From contig NZ_WFKL01000001.1 in assembly GCF_009208105.1 (NCBI RefSeq), positions 4,898,001 to 4,962,000 on the forward strand: a DNA stretch of 64,000 nt, in the 5' to 3' direction. This document shows positions 8,481 to 18,203 of this stretch, piece after piece. The notes beneath the pieces were generated by a model. The model had not been told where the DNA came from. It saw only the letters and a list, made by a program, of their open reading frames with translations, and searched no databases. Position numbers and translations under genes: made by a program. Every line of letters begins with the position of its first letter. Position 1 is the stretch's first letter. This stretch comes from Rouxiella sp. S1S-2. Its GTDB lineage: Bacteria; Pseudomonadota; Gammaproteobacteria; Enterobacterales; Enterobacteriaceae.

Positions 8481-11336
8481 ATGGATAAGACATATAACCC
8501 GCAAGATATCGAGCAACCGCTTTACGAGCACTGGGAAGAACAGGGCTATTTCAAGCCTAACGGTGATACCAGTAAGGAAAGCTTCTGCATCATGATCCCG
8601 CCGCCGAACGTTACCGGTAGCTTGCATATGGGTCATGCTTTCCAGCAAACCATCATGGACGCCATGATCCGCTATCAGCGCATGCAGGGTAAAAATACCC
8701 TGTGGCAGGCGGGGACCGACCATGCCGGTATTGCCACTCAGATGGTAGTAGAGCGCAAAATCGCTGCAGAAGAAGGCAAGACGCGTAAAGATTACAGTCG
8801 TGAAGCCTTTATCGACAAAATCTGGGAGTGGAAATCAGAATCGGGCGGCACCATCACGCGCCAGATGCGCCGTCTCGGCGACTCCGTCGACTGGGAGCGC
8901 GAGCGCTTCACCATGGACGAAGGCCTGTCTAACGCCGTTCGAGAAGTGTTTGTTCGCCTGTATAAAGAGGACCTGATTTACCGTGGCAAACGCCTGGTAA
9001 ACTGGGACCCGAAACTGCGCACCGCGATCTCTGACCTCGAAGTTGAAAACCGCGAATCGAAAGGGTCCATCTGGCACCTGCGTTATCCATTGGCTGACGG
9101 CGTTAAAACGGCCGACGGTAAAGACTATCTGGTGGTAGCCACCACCCGCCCGGAAACCGAACTCGGCGATGCCGGCGTGGCGGTTAACCCGGAAGATCCG
9201 CGCTATAAAGACTTGATCGGTAAAGAAGTTCTTCTGCCGCTGGTAGGTCGCCGTATTCCTATCCTCGGTGACGAACACGCCGACATGGAAAAAGGCACCG
9301 GCTGCGTAAAAATCACCCCTGCCCATGACTTTAACGACTATGAAGTTGGTAAACGTCACGGCCTGCCGATGATTAACATCCTGACTTTCGACGGCGACAT
9401 TCGCCAGACCGCTGAAGTGTTCGACACCAAAGGCGAAGAAAGCGACGCGTGCAGCAACGAAATTCCTGAGCAGATCCGTGGCCTTGAGCGCTTTGCCGCG
9501 CGGAAAGCCGTCGTGGCCGCGTTTGACGAGCTGGGCCTGTTGGAAGAGATTAAACCTCACGACCTGACTATTCCTTATGGCGATCGCGGCGGCGTGGTCA
9601 TTGAGCCGATGCTGACCGACCAGTGGTATGTGCGAACTGCACCGTTGGCCAAAGTGGCGGTTGAGGCGGTTGAGCAAGGCGAGATCCAGTTCGTACCTAA
9701 ACAGTACGAAAACATGTATTTCAGCTGGATGCGCGACATTCAGGACTGGTGTATCTCTCGCCAGTTGTGGTGGGGTCACCGCATCCCGGCCTGGTACGAC
9801 GCCGAGGGCAATGTTTTCGTCGGCCGTGACGAAGAAGAAGTGCGCCGCGAGAACAACCTTGCCGCAGACGTGGTTCTGAGCCAGGACGAAGACGTGCTCG
9901 ACACCTGGTTCTCCTCCGGCCTGTGGACCTTCTCGACGCTGGGCTGGCCAAACGAGACGCCGGATCTGAAAGCCTTCCACCCATCAAGCGTGGTAGTGAG
10001 CGGATTTGACATCATCTTCTTCTGGATTGCCCGCATGATCATGATGACCATGCACTTCGTGAAAGACGAAAACGGCAAACCACAGGTTCCGTTCAATACC
10101 GTTTATATGACTGGCCTGATCCGCGACGACGAAGGACAGAAAATGTCCAAGTCAAAAGGTAACGTTATCGATCCCCTGGATATGATCGACGGTATCTCGC
10201 TGGAAGACCTGCTGGAAAAACGCACCGGCAACATGATGCAGCCGCAGCTGGCGGAAAAAATTCGCAAGCGCACCGAGAAGCAGTTCCCGAACGGGATTGA
10301 ACCGCACGGCACCGACGCCCTGCGCTTTACCCTGGCGGCGCTGGCCTCAACCGGTCGCGACATCAACTGGGACATGAAGCGTCTTGAAGGCTACCGCAAC
10401 TTCTGTAACAAACTTTGGAACGCCAGCCGCTTTGTGCTGATGAATACCGAAGACCAGGACTGTGGCCTGAACGGCGGCGAACGCCAGCTGTCTCTGGCGG
10501 ACCGTTGGATCCTTGCCGAATACAATCGCACGGTGAAAATCTACCGTGAAGCGTTGGACAGCTATCGCTTTGACCTGGCGGCCAGCATTCTGTATGAGTT
10601 CACCTGGAACCAGTTCTGCGACTGGTATCTGGAGCTGACCAAGCCGGTCATGAACGGCGGCACTGAAGCACAGCTTCGCGGCACCCGTAATACGCTGGTT
10701 GAAGTACTCGAAGGCTTGCTGCGCCTGGCGCACCCAATTATTCCGTTCATTACCGAAACCATCTGGCAGAGCGTTAAACCGCTGAAAGGCATCACCGCAG
10801 ACACCATTATGCTGCAACCTTTCCCAGAGTTTTCGGCCGACAAAGCCGATGAAAGCGCATTGGTCGATCTCGAATGGATCAAGCAGGCAATCATTGCTAT
10901 TCGTAACGTGCGTGCCGAAATGAACATTGCGCCGGGTAAACCTCTCGAGCTGCTGTTGCGCGGTGCCAGCGCTGATGCACAGCGTCGTGTAGAGCAGAAC
11001 CTGAGCTTTATCAAATCACTGGCGCGTTTGGAATCAATCACCGTGCTGGCGGCGGGCGATAAAGGACCGGTTTCTGTGACTAAGCTAGTTGAAGGTGCAG
11101 AGCTGCTGATCCCGATGGCCGGTTTGGTAGATAAAGAGGCCGAGCTTGAGCGTTTGACTAAAGAGATAGCCAAGCTGGATGCAGAAGTCGAACGCATTGA
11201 AGCCAAGCTCTCAAACGAAGGCTTTGTGGCGCGTGCGCCAGAAGCTGTAGTCGCTAAAGAGCGCGAAAGACTGCAGGCCTGTGCCGAAGCCAAGATTAAG
11301 ATTCAGGAACAACAGGTTACCATCGCCGCGCTGTAA
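8481..11336 (+). CDS. valS: Valyl-tRNA synthetase
   Basis: This 951-residue class Ia synthetase charges tRNA-Val. It has the HIGH-type motif HMGH at residues 49-52 and KMSKS at 554-558 (the E. coli numbering), a CP1 editing domain between them that hydrolyses Thr-tRNA, an anticodon-binding domain, and a C-terminal coiled coil (about 880-945, rich in Glu/Lys/Ala heptads). The length matches E. coli exactly. It is the last gene of pepA-holC-valS and is followed by a strong terminator. In E. coli yjgN comes next; here it is absent. Confidence 0.98.
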   Translation: MDKTYNPQDIEQPLYEHWEEQGYFKPNGDTSKESFCIMIPPPNVTGSLHMGHAFQQTIMDAMIRYQRMQGKNTLWQAGTDHAGIATQMVVERKIAAEEGKTRKDYSREAFIDKIWEWKSESGGTITRQMRRLGDSVDWERERFTMDEGLSNAVREVFVRLYKEDLIYRGKRLVNWDPKLRTAISDLEVENRESKGSIWHLRYPLADGVKTADGKDYLVVATTRPETELGDAGVAVNPEDPRYKDLIGKEVLLPLVGRRIPILGDEHADMEKGTGCVKITPAHDFNDYEVGKRHGLPMINILTFDGDIRQTAEVFDTKGEESDACSNEIPEQIRGLERFAARKAVVAAFDELGLLEEIKPHDLTIPYGDRGGVVIEPMLTDQWYVRTAPLAKVAVEAVEQGEIQFVPKQYENMYFSWMRDIQDWCISRQLWWGHRIPAWYDAEGNVFVGRDEEEVRRENNLAADVVLSQDEDVLDTWFSSGLWTFSTLGWPNETPDLKAFHPSSVVVSGFDIIFFWIARMIMMTMHFVKDENGKPQVPFNTVYMTGLIRDDEGQKMSKSKGNVIDPLDMIDGISLEDLLEKRTGNMMQPQLAEKIRKRTEKQFPNGIEPHGTDALRFTLAALASTGRDINWDMKRLEGYRNFCNKLWNASRFVLMNTEDQDCGLNGGERQLSLADRWILAEYNRTVKIYREALDSYRFDLAASILYEFTWNQFCDWYLELTKPVMNGGTEAQLRGTRNTLVEVLEGLLRLAHPIIPFITETIWQSVKPLKGITADTIMLQPFPEFSADKADESALVDLEWIKQAIIAIRNVRAEMNIAPGKPLELLLRGASADAQRRVEQNLSFIKSLARLESITVLAAGDKGPVSVTKLVEGAELLIPMAGLVDKEAELERLTKEIAKLDAEVERIEAKLSNEGFVARAPEAVVAKERERLQACAEAKIKIQEQQVTIAAL

Positions 11337-11362
11337 GCAACGCTGAGTCGGTAATGTCTAAC

Positions 11363-11394
11363 AACGGTGGAGTGAAAGCTCCACCGTTTTTTTT
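11363..11394 (+). terminator. Rho-independent terminator after valS
   Basis: AACGGTGGAG and CTCCACCGTT form a 10-bp stem, followed by a run of eight T residues. Confidence 0.9.
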
Positions 11395-11498
11395 AGAATT
11401 GCAAAAATCAGCGCCACGCGGTATTAAATGCAAATGATTAAAAAAACGACGCCGACATTCTATGAAAATTCACTCCATGAAAATTTTGAGTTATTGAT

Positions 11499-12014
11499 AT
11501 GACGACAGCTGTGATCGACTCAACACAACAAGATGTCGTGGTGCGACGCATCACCTGTGATGACAATGCCGCGATCGCCCAGGTTATTCGTCAAGTATCC
11601 GCCGAGTTTGGCCTAACCGCCGACAAAGGCTATACGGTAGCCGACCCCAATCTGGATATTCTTTGCGAAATTTACAGTCAGCCACGCAGTGCCTACTGGG
11701 TTGTAGAACTCAACGGCAAGATAGCGGGCGGCGGCGGCGTTGCCCCGTTAATCGGTGAAGCCGACGATATCTGCGAACTGCAGAAGATGTATTTTATGTC
11801 CAGCCTGCGCGGGAAAGGCCTGGCCAAGCGACTGGCGCTGCAGGCCATGGCCTACGCGAAAGATCAAGGTTTTACCCGCTGTTATCTCGAAACCACCGCC
11901 AGCCTGACCCAGGCCATAGCGCTGTATGAGCATCTCGGCTTTGAACACATTGACGGCGCGCTCGGCAGCACCGGTCACGTTGACTGCGAAGTCACCATGC
12001 TGAAACCGCTTTAA
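11499..12014 (+). CDS. yjgM: GNAT-family N-acetyltransferase YjgM
   Basis: This 171-residue GNAT protein has the acetyl-CoA loop [15 protein letters not shown] and the downstream [20 protein letters not shown]. It matches E. coli YjgM, including [14 protein letters not shown] and CELQKMYF. The substrate is not established from the sequence. The ribosome site is poor and the upstream stretch AT-rich. It lies between valS and the convergent rraB. Confidence 0.9.
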   Translation: MTTAVIDSTQQDVVVRRITCDDNAAIAQVIRQVSAEFGLTADKGYTVADPNLDILCEIYSQPRSAYWVVELNGKIAGGGGVAPLIGEADDICELQKMYFMSSLRGKGLAKRLALQAMAYAKDQGFTRCYLETTASLTQAIALYEHLGFEHIDGALGSTGHVDCEVTMLKPL

Positions 12015-12031
12015 CACCATGCTTATGCAAT

Positions 12032-12060
12032 AAAAAAGCCGGCTAAGCCGGCTTTTTTAT
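12032..12060. terminator. Bidirectional terminator between yjgM and rraB
   Basis: AAAAAAGCCGGC-TAA-GCCGGCTTTTTT is symmetrical and can serve yjgM on the plus strand. The rraB stop lies 100 bp away on the other side. Confidence 0.85.
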
Positions 12061-12159
12061 TTCTACTTCATGCCCTAAACTCGGTCTTTAATCTCGCGAG
12101 CTAAGGTGAACCTGCTTCCAACGCCTTATCGCCGACGCGCAGCAGATTAATTTAAAGAC

Positions 12160-12621
12160 TTAGTGGCGTTTGCCGTCGTCGTCTTTATCAACAATGTTTT
12201 TAGGCGCAGCGTGTTCGTCTTCTTCTTCGTCGTCTTCATCATCTTCATCGTCGCCGTCTTCGCCGTTCGGGTCTTCAAAGTAAGTGCCCCAACCGTCGTA
12301 GTTCACGCCGTTGGCTTCTGCCAGTGCTACCAGCTGCTCAACCTGCGTGTCGATGAGTTCTGCATTAAGCGCCACTTCGCTTATCACATCACAGCACATC
12401 ACCACCGAGCCGTCTTCAATTTCCAGCTCTTCTGCGTCTGTCACTTCATAGCCCAGCTTGAAGGCCTCTACCGCTGCTCGCTCCAGAACGTCGAATTTCT
12501 CACAGGAGAAATGATGCTCGATAGTGTAAAGCGCGTCAGGATCGCTGCCGTCTTCCAACAGCTCTTCAATGATCAAGCGGGTCTCATTACGTTGTTCGTC
12601 TAGCAATTCACGGTTTGCCAT
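12160..12621 (-). CDS. rraB: Ribonuclease E inhibitor RraB
   Basis: This 153-residue acidic protein begins [20 protein letters not shown]. It has the conserved segments [32 protein letters not shown] and [20 protein letters not shown]. RraB binds the C-terminal scaffold of RNase E and alters mRNA decay. The start at 12621 is chosen by alignment to E. coli and a purine-rich ribosome site; an upstream in-frame ATG adds six residues. The tail is a long Asp/Glu run, longer than in E. coli. It is divergent from argI. Confidence 0.95.
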   Translation of the reverse strand: MANRELLDEQRNETRLIIEELLEDGSDPDALYTIEHHFSCEKFDVLERAAVEAFKLGYEVTDAEELEIEDGSVVMCCDVISEVALNAELIDTQVEQLVALAEANGVNYDGWGTYFEDPNGEDGDDEDDEDDEEEDEHAAPKNIVDKDDDGKRH

Positions 12622-12719
12622 GCCTCTGTCCTCAATCAATATGACGTTTAGACGCTATTTTCACACAGCAGACGGCTTGCCTCCACTATAAACGACAAAG
12701 TTTTTATTTGGGGGTTGTA

Positions 12720-12758
12720 ATTGCATATTCATACATATAAATTGAATTTTAATTCATT
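12720..12758 (+). promoter_or_regulatory. Tandem ArgR boxes in the argI promoter
   Basis: The downstream box (12741-12758) fits the ARG consensus WNTGAATWWWWATTCANW at every position. The upstream box (12720-12737) has three mismatches. They are separated by exactly 3 bp, the spacing of paired ARG boxes bound by one ArgR hexamer. A plausible promoter (TTGTAA 12715-12720, TATAAA 12736-12741) is covered by them, so arginine-dependent repression is expected. Confidence 0.85.
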
Positions 12759-12781
12759 AGATAAGTTTCGGAGATAGACAC

Positions 12782-13789
12782 ATGAGTCTGTTAAGTAAAC
12801 GCCATTTTCTTAGGCTGCTGGATTTTACCCCGTCAGAAATTGACACCTTGTTAACGCTCTCCGCCGAGTTAAAAACTGCCAAGAAAAACGGCAGCGAGAA
12901 GCCTTACCTCAAAGGGAAGAACATAGCGCTCATCTTCGAAAAAGACTCTACCCGCACCCGATGCTCTTTCGAAGTTGCCGCTTATGATCAGGGCGCACAG
13001 GTCACCTACCTCGGCCCGAGCGGCAGCCAGATTGGCCATAAAGAGTCGATGAAAGACACCGCGCGCGTGTTGGGCAGAATGTACGACGGTATCCAATATC
13101 GCGGTTTTGGCCAGGAAATTGTCGAAACGCTGGCCGAACATGCGGGCGTGCCGGTCTGGAACGGACTGACTAATGAATTCCACCCTACCCAACTTTTAGC
13201 CGATCTGCTGACCATGCAAGAGCATCTACCGGGCAAAACGCTGGGGCAAATGTCGCTGGCGTATTTGGGCGATGCGCGCAACAACATGGGCAACTCGCTG
13301 CTTGAAGCGGCGGCACTGTGCGGCCTGGACCTGCGTCTGGTTGCACCCTCAGCCTGCTGGCCCGATGCCGAACTGGTCGCAAGCTGCCAGCAATTGGCTC
13401 AGCAAAACGGCGGGTCTATAACCCTTACTGAAGATATCGATGCTGGCGTCAAGGGCGCGGACTTCCTCTACACTGACGTTTGGGTCTCAATGGGCGAACC
13501 CAAAGAAGTGTGGAAAGAACGCATCAATCTGCTGCGGCCTTACCAGGTGAATATGGCGATGGTGGCGAAAACCGGCAATCCTGCGGTTAAATTCCTGCAC
13601 TGCCTGCCTGCTTTCCACGATGACCAAACCACCCTTGGCCGCCAGATGGCAGAAGAGTACGATTTGAAAGGCGGCATGGAAGTGTCTGACGAAGTGTTTG
13701 AGTCGACGCTCAGCGTGGTATTCGATCAGGCTGAAAACCGCATGCACACCATTAAAGCCGTAATGGTTGCCACCTTAGGCACAATTTGA
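12782..13789 (+). CDS. argI: Ornithine carbamoyltransferase
   Basis: This 335-residue enzyme converts ornithine and carbamoyl phosphate to citrulline in arginine synthesis. The carbamoyl-phosphate loop STRTR is at 56-60 and the ornithine-site HCLP is at 273-276; ENEF..HPTQ-type residues appear as [14 protein letters not shown]. It has the length of the E. coli trimeric enzyme. The ribosome site TCGGAGATAGACAC precedes the ATG. It is preceded by two ArgR boxes. An imperfect hairpin without a U tract follows at about 13805-13830. Confidence 0.97.
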   Translation: MSLLSKRHFLRLLDFTPSEIDTLLTLSAELKTAKKNGSEKPYLKGKNIALIFEKDSTRTRCSFEVAAYDQGAQVTYLGPSGSQIGHKESMKDTARVLGRMYDGIQYRGFGQEIVETLAEHAGVPVWNGLTNEFHPTQLLADLLTMQEHLPGKTLGQMSLAYLGDARNNMGNSLLEAAALCGLDLRLVAPSACWPDAELVASCQQLAQQNGGSITLTEDIDAGVKGADFLYTDVWVSMGEPKEVWKERINLLRPYQVNMAMVAKTGNPAVKFLHCLPAFHDDQTTLGRQMAEEYDLKGGMEVSDEVFESTLSVVFDQAENRMHTIKAVMVATLGTI

Positions 13790-13946
13790 TCAAATCCTCT
13801 TTCCAGCCCGTTGGCACCGGCCGACGGGTTGCCGCTGCCCCCGTCATGAGTGCACTTTTACTTTCCTTTACCCCTCGCCCCCCGGTTTATCAACTAACCT
13901 TTTATAAAGTTAATCTTTTATCATGTGAATAATAAAGGAAACGGTT

Positions 13947-15767
13947 ATGGGTGCAGTGAATCCTGAGTTCGTGCTTCGCCTGGAAAGCTTGCTGAGCAGG
14001 GTCTATCCCAAAGAACACATTGGCGATCTGATAAAAAAAATCCTGCACCTCGGCGAGAAATGGAACTACGGTGCGCATCGTTCACAGCAGTGGGTCGACG
14101 GCACCAATATTTATCTCATCACCTATGGCGACACAATTTCGCAACCGGACAAGCCGCCGCTCGCCACGCTTAATCACTTCGCCCACCAGCACTTAAGCGA
14201 CAGCATCAGCGATATTCATATTTTACCGATGTACCCTTACAGCTCCGACGACGGATTCAGCGTCATTGACTACCGGCGCATCGACGACCATCTCGGCGGC
14301 TGGAGCGACATTCACCACCTTGCCGCCAACTTTAACCTGATGTTTGACTGTGTTATCAATCATATATCCCGCTCAAGCGACTGGCTGAAAGGCTACATCA
14401 ACGACGAGCCTTACTACCGCGACTATTTCATCGAGGCCAATCCGGAGCTGGACTACAGCCGCGTCGTGCGTCCTCGCGCCTCTCCGCTGCTGACGCCGTT
14501 TATCAAAGCCGACGGCACCGAACTGTATTTGTGGACCACGTTTAGCGAAGATCAAATCGACATCAATTTTAAAAATCCACAGGTGCTGCTCGAAAGCATC
14601 GATGTCATATTGCAATATGCGGCAAGCGGCGGGCAGTCGATTCGCCTTGATGCCATTGGCTACATTTGGAAGGAAATGGGCACCACCTGCATACATCGGC
14701 CGCAGGCGCATAACATCATCAAGCTGTGGCGCACTATTCTCGACGAGGTGATCCCCGGCACGCGCATCATTACCGAAACCAACGTGCCGCACCACGAGAA
14801 TATTAGCTACTTTGGTGAAGGCGATGAAGCGCACATGGTTTATCAGTTCGCCCTGCCGCCGCTCACGCTGCACGCCTTCCTGCGTCAGGATACCCGCACG
14901 TTGACCCAGTGGGCGCAGGGCCTGAACGCCGAAGCGCACTATCCCAAGACCACCTATTTTAACTTCCTCTCCAGCCACGACGGCATTGGTTTACGCCCCA
15001 CCGAGACGTTCCTTGATGACAACGAACGAAAATATTTGGCACAGGAGACGCAGCGCAAAGAGGGGCGAGTCTCCTATAAAGACAACGGCGACGGCACCCA
15101 TTCGCCGTATGAGCTGAATATTAATTATCTCAGTGCTATCACCGAAGTGGACGACAGCATTGAGCTTAAGGCGAGCAAGTTTCTGGCCGCGCAGGCTTTG
15201 TTGCTATCGTTTATGGGCGTTCCGGCGATTTATATTCACAGCCTGCTCGGCAGTGAAAACGACCTTGAAGGCATGCATCAGTCCGGCCTGAGTCGACGGA
15301 TAAACCGCAAGAAACTCCAGCTCGATGAGGTTGAAAAAGAACTGACGCAGCGGGGATCACTGCGGTCTGTCGTGTTTAACGGCATCAAAAAACTGATCGC
15401 TATTAGGCGTACACGCCCGGCGTTTTCTCCTCAGGCCGGTCAGCGGGTGTTTGAACTGGGTGACAAACTGTTTGCCCTGGAGCGTTATGACCCCAAATCG
15501 GAGAACCGTATCAGCTGTATTTTCAACATCAGCGGCCAATCGCAGACTTTTAAACTGGCTGTTGAAGGTAAAGACTTGATTGCCGGCGAACCGTTTACCG
15601 GCCAGATGCGCCTTCAGCCGTGGCAGGTGGTGTGGATAGAGCATAAGCTTAAAGCGCCAGAGCGACTGGGCAGACTGCGCCGCTGGCGGAAAAAGATTTT
15701 TATCTCGCTAAAAAGGTCTGAAGCCAACCGATTGCTTACTGGCCGTCCCCGTAAAGCAAAAAGGTGA
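13947..15767 (+). CDS. GH13_18 sugar phosphorylase (sucrose / glucosylglycerate phosphorylase-like)
   Basis: This 606-residue (beta/alpha)8 enzyme belongs to the sucrose-phosphorylase branch of family GH13. The nucleophile is D235 in SIRLDAIGYI, the acid/base is E277 in ITETNVPHHEN, and D345 lies in SSHDGIG. The strand-1 region gives HILPMYPYSSDDGFSV. Such enzymes phosphorolyse a glucosyl disaccharide or glucosylglycerate to glucose 1-phosphate. Which acceptor is used here cannot be told. A basic tail of about 30 residues (KKIFISLKRSEANRLL..) extends past the usual C-terminal domain. No transporter, kinase or regulator neighbours it. It lies between argI and the pyr leader, and the pyr promoter starts 11 bp after its stop. 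Confidence 0.85.
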   Translation: MGAVNPEFVLRLESLLSRVYPKEHIGDLIKKILHLGEKWNYGAHRSQQWVDGTNIYLITYGDTISQPDKPPLATLNHFAHQHLSDSISDIHILPMYPYSSDDGFSVIDYRRIDDHLGGWSDIHHLAANFNLMFDCVINHISRSSDWLKGYINDEPYYRDYFIEANPELDYSRVVRPRASPLLTPFIKADGTELYLWTTFSEDQIDINFKNPQVLLESIDVILQYAASGGQSIRLDAIGYIWKEMGTTCIHRPQAHNIIKLWRTILDEVIPGTRIITETNVPHHENISYFGEGDEAHMVYQFALPPLTLHAFLRQDTRTLTQWAQGLNAEAHYPKTTYFNFLSSHDGIGLRPTETFLDDNERKYLAQETQRKEGRVSYKDNGDGTHSPYELNINYLSAITEVDDSIELKASKFLAAQALLLSFMGVPAIYIHSLLGSENDLEGMHQSGLSRRINRKKLQLDEVEKELTQRGSLRSVVFNGIKKLIAIRRTRPAFSPQAGQRVFELGDKLFALERYDPKSENRISCIFNISGQSQTFKLAVEGKDLIAGEPFTGQMRLQPWQVVWIEHKLKAPERLGRLRRWRKKIFISLKRSEANRLLTGRPRKAKR

Positions 15768-15777
15768 AGCTACCCTC

Positions 15778-15805
15778 TTGCAGGCAGGATTCGTGCGCGT
15801 ATAAT
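15778..15805 (+). promoter_or_regulatory. Promoter of the pyrL-pyrB-pyrI operon
   Basis: TTGCAG (15778-15783), a 16-bp spacer, then a perfect TATAAT (15800-15805). The expected start is near 15812, about 20 bases before the leader-peptide ATG. Confidence 0.7.
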
Positions 15806-15831
15806 GCGCCACAATTTGCCGGGAGACTGAC

Positions 15832-15975
15832 ATGAAAAACGACACCACACTGCGCTTCGATGCTTCATCGAACCCTGTGCCTGTAGGCGGCGTTCAGCCG
15901 TTGTCTCTCCCAATGATTTTGCAAATGCCGGTAGTTTTGCAAATAAAAAATCGATCGCTGAAAGCCCCTCATTGA
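15832..15975 (+). CDS. pyrL: pyrBI operon leader peptide PyrL
   Basis: A 47-codon open frame begins at an ATG with GGGAGA seven bases upstream (MKNDTTLRFDASSNP...). It ends LKAPH-stop inside the attenuator hairpin, with the TGA lying in the descending arm of the stem. This is the arrangement known for pyrBI of E. coli: at low UTP the polymerase pauses, the leading ribosome catches up and prevents the terminator from forming. The peptide sequence differs from E. coli PyrL. Two copies of TTTTGCAAAT (15917-15926 and 15936-15945) lie in the distal half and, being near-palindromic, could pair as a pause hairpin. Too short for most annotation pipelines. Confidence 0.8.
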   Translation: MKNDTTLRFDASSNPVPVGGVQPLSLPMILQMPVVLQIKNRSLKAPH

Positions 15976-15988
15976 GGGGTTTTTTTTT
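15962..15988 (+). terminator. pyrBI attenuator
   Basis: CCCCTC-ATT-GAGGGG followed by nine T residues lies 26 bp before the pyrB ATG and overlaps the stop codon of the leader peptide. This is a textbook translation-coupled attenuator. Confidence 0.88.
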
Positions 15989-16014
15989 GTCTGTCATCGT
16001 AAAGGAGAGCGACA

Positions 16015-16950
16015 ATGGCTAATCCGCTGTACCAAAAACACATTATTTCAATTAACGATCTCAGCCGTGAAGAGCTGGAGCTGGTGTTAGACACGGCCGC
16101 CAGTTTAAAAGCCAATCCACAGCCTGAGCTGTTAAAACATAAGGTGATAGCCAGTTGCTTTTTCGAAGCGTCCACCCGTACCCGCCTGTCGTTCGAGAGC
16201 GCTGTCCATCGCCTTGGTGCCTCTGTCGTGGGTTTTGCCGACGGCAGCAATACCTCTGCAGGCAAGAAAGGCGAGACGCTGGCAGACACTACCTCGGTTA
16301 TCAGCACGTATGTCGATGCGATTGTAATGCGTCATCCGCAGGAAGGGGCAGCGCGTCTGGCGACCGAATTCTCCGGCGGCATTCCTATCCTCAACGCCGG
16401 TGACGGTGCTAACCAGCATCCGACTCAGACCCTGCTCGACCTGTTTACGATTCAGGAAACGCAGGGTCGCCTCGACAACATTAAAATCGCCATGGTCGGT
16501 GACCTGAAATATGGCCGTACTGTGCACAGCCTGGCGCAGGCGCTGGCGAAATTTAACGGCAACCGTTTCTACTTTATTGCGCCGGACGCGCTGGCCATGC
16601 CGGAGTACATTCTCAATCTGCTCAAAGAGAAAGGCATTGAATACAGCCTGCATGAAACCATTGATGAAGTGGTGCCAGAGCTGGATATTCTGTATATGAC
16701 GCGCGTACAGAAAGAGCGTCTGGACCCGTCGGAGTATGCCAACGTCAAAGCGCAGTTTATTTTGCGCGCCGCCGATTTAGCCAATGCCCAACCCCATTTG
16801 AAAGTGCTGCACCCGCTGCCGCGCGTTGACGAAATCACCACCGACGTTGACAGCACGCCCTACGCTTTCTATTTCCAGCAGGCCGGTAACGGGATTTATG
16901 CCCGTCAGGCGTTGTTGGCACTGGTTCTAAACGCAGACACCGCACAATAA
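16015..16950 (+). CDS. pyrB: Aspartate carbamoyltransferase catalytic subunit
   Basis: This 311-residue catalytic chain condenses aspartate with carbamoyl phosphate in the first committed step of pyrimidine synthesis. The carbamoyl-phosphate loop STRTR is at 53-57, with [12 protein letters not shown] and the late HPLPRVDEI loop. It forms two trimers joined by three PyrI dimers. AAAGGAGAGCGACA precedes the ATG. It sits 10 bp before pyrI and behind the PyrL attenuator, so it is controlled by UTP level. Confidence 0.98.
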   Translation: MANPLYQKHIISINDLSREELELVLDTAASLKANPQPELLKHKVIASCFFEASTRTRLSFESAVHRLGASVVGFADGSNTSAGKKGETLADTTSVISTYVDAIVMRHPQEGAARLATEFSGGIPILNAGDGANQHPTQTLLDLFTIQETQGRLDNIKIAMVGDLKYGRTVHSLAQALAKFNGNRFYFIAPDALAMPEYILNLLKEKGIEYSLHETIDEVVPELDILYMTRVQKERLDPSEYANVKAQFILRAADLANAQPHLKVLHPLPRVDEITTDVDSTPYAFYFQQAGNGIYARQALLALVLNADTAQ

Positions 16951-16960
16951 GGAGCACACC

Positions 16961-17422
16961 ATGACGCAAGATAACAAACTCCAGGTAGAAGCCATTAAAT
17001 GCGGCACGGTTATTGACCATATTCCCGCGCAGATTGGCTTTAAGCTGCTGTCATTGTTTAAACTGACCGAAACCGATCAGCGCATCACCATCGGTCTGAA
17101 CCTGCCCTCAAACGAGCTGGGTCGCAAAGACATTATTAAAATCGAAAACACCTTTCTGACCGAACAACAGGTTAACCAGCTGGCGGTGTATGCACCTCAT
17201 GCCACGGTAAACCGTATTGATGATTATGTGGTGGTGAAGAAGCTGCAGCCGAGCTTGCCCGACCGCATCGAGGGGGTACTGCGCTGCCCTAATGGTAACT
17301 GCATCAGTCGTTTTGAGCCGGTCACTTCCAGCTTTGCCGTTAAGAATCGCCACGGCGAAGTCCATTTGCAGTGTAAATACTGTGAGAAAGAGTTCGAACA
17401 TCAAGTTGTTTTGAACAACTAA
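16961..17422 (+). CDS. pyrI: Aspartate carbamoyltransferase regulatory subunit
   Basis: This 153-residue regulatory chain carries an N-terminal allosteric domain that binds CTP and ATP, and a zinc domain with C109, C114, C138 and C141, the E. coli positions. It is in an operon with pyrB, with an AAGGAGCACACC ribosome site in the 10-bp spacer. Confidence 0.98.
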   Translation: MTQDNKLQVEAIKCGTVIDHIPAQIGFKLLSLFKLTETDQRITIGLNLPSNELGRKDIIKIENTFLTEQQVNQLAVYAPHATVNRIDDYVVVKKLQPSLPDRIEGVLRCPNGNCISRFEPVTSSFAVKNRHGEVHLQCKYCEKEFEHQVVLNN

Positions 17423-17504
17423 TAGAGGGAGATTTTGGGGATGCTTTCTCCCTCCCTGCTCCCTATACTGTCAGGACAATTTTTCATCTCAGCAAGGAAA
17501 CATT

Positions 17505-17891
17505 ATGTCTCGCGAAATCAGCACAGAAAACGCACCAGCGGCAATTGGTCCTTACGTCCAGGGCGTCGATCTCGGCAGCATGATCATCACTTCCGGCCAG
17601 ATCCCTGTTGATCCAAAAACCGGCAACGTAGCCGAAGACATCGCTGCTCAGGCGCGCCAGTCACTCGAAAACGTGCAGGCCATCGTCGAAGCCGCAGGTC
17701 TGAAAGTCTCCGATATTGTTAAAACCACCGTTTTCGTTAAAGATCTCAACGACTTCGCCACCGTTAACGCGACCTATGAAGCATTCTTTACCGAGCACAG
17801 TGCTCCTTTCCCAGCGCGCTCATGCGTTGAAGTTGCTCGTCTGCCTAAAGACGTTAAAATCGAGATTGAAGCTATCGCCATTCGTCGCTAA
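17505..17891 (+). CDS. ridA: Enamine/imine deaminase RidA
   Basis: This 128-residue YjgF/YER057c/UK114 family protein forms a trimer that hydrolyses reactive enamines such as 2-aminoacrylate released by PLP enzymes. The C-terminal signature ARLPKDVKIEIEAIA is present, and the Arg that binds the substrate carboxylate lies in SCVEVARLP. It lies 82 bp after pyrI, the conserved enterobacterial neighbourhood, with AAGGAAACATT before the ATG. Confidence 0.97.
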   Translation: MSREISTENAPAAIGPYVQGVDLGSMIITSGQIPVDPKTGNVAEDIAAQARQSLENVQAIVEAAGLKVSDIVKTTVFVKDLNDFATVNATYEAFFTEHSAPFPARSCVEVARLPKDVKIEIEAIAIRR

Positions 17892-17912
17892 GCCTCCTTT
17901 TCGATATTAAAC

Positions 17913-17939
17913 AGGTCAGCCTCGGTGCTGGCCTTTTTT
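17913..17939 (+). terminator. Terminator after ridA
   Basis: GGTCAGC and GCTGGCC (with one G-U pair) enclose a short loop and are followed by TTTTTT. Confidence 0.75.
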
Positions 17940-18061
17940 ATGCCGCATCCCCCTCTCTCCCGCCCCTCGCGGTACCCGCACTTGTGAATGCTTCATCAGC
18001 GACCATACTGATAAATGACGCACTTTTTTGGCTCATTTTTAGCTAATACGCGCCTCGTTTC

Positions 18062-18076
18062 GCACTATAAAAGCGC
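18062..18076 (+). promoter_or_regulatory. Possible NtrC-type enhancer site
   Basis: GCACTATAAAAGCGC fits the NtrC dyad GCAC-N7-GTGC with one mismatch. Its centre is about 77 bp upstream of the start predicted from the sigma-54 promoter, within range for an enhancer-binding protein. This is a single weak site, so it is suggestive only. Confidence 0.35.
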
Positions 18077-18118
18077 GATACCCCCTCTATTTATGCGATT
18101 TTCCCAGTCTTTTGCACG

Positions 18119-18135
18119 CTGGCACAGTTTGTGCG
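18119..18135 (+). promoter_or_regulatory. Sigma-54 (RpoN) promoter of the ATP-grasp/Anbu operon
   Basis: TGGCACAGTTTGTGC has the invariant GG and GC dinucleotides 12 bp apart and matches the -24 half TGGCAC fully; the -12 half is TGTGC instead of TTTGC. The predicted start is near 18146, about 58 bases before the first gene. No rival sigma-70 promoter of similar quality is obvious close by. Confidence 0.6.
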
Positions 18136-18203
18136 TGTTGATTTAGGCGTAGTCAGAATTTTGTTATGCACGAACCCTAGCCTGTTATGTCAGTGAGGTG
18201 ATG

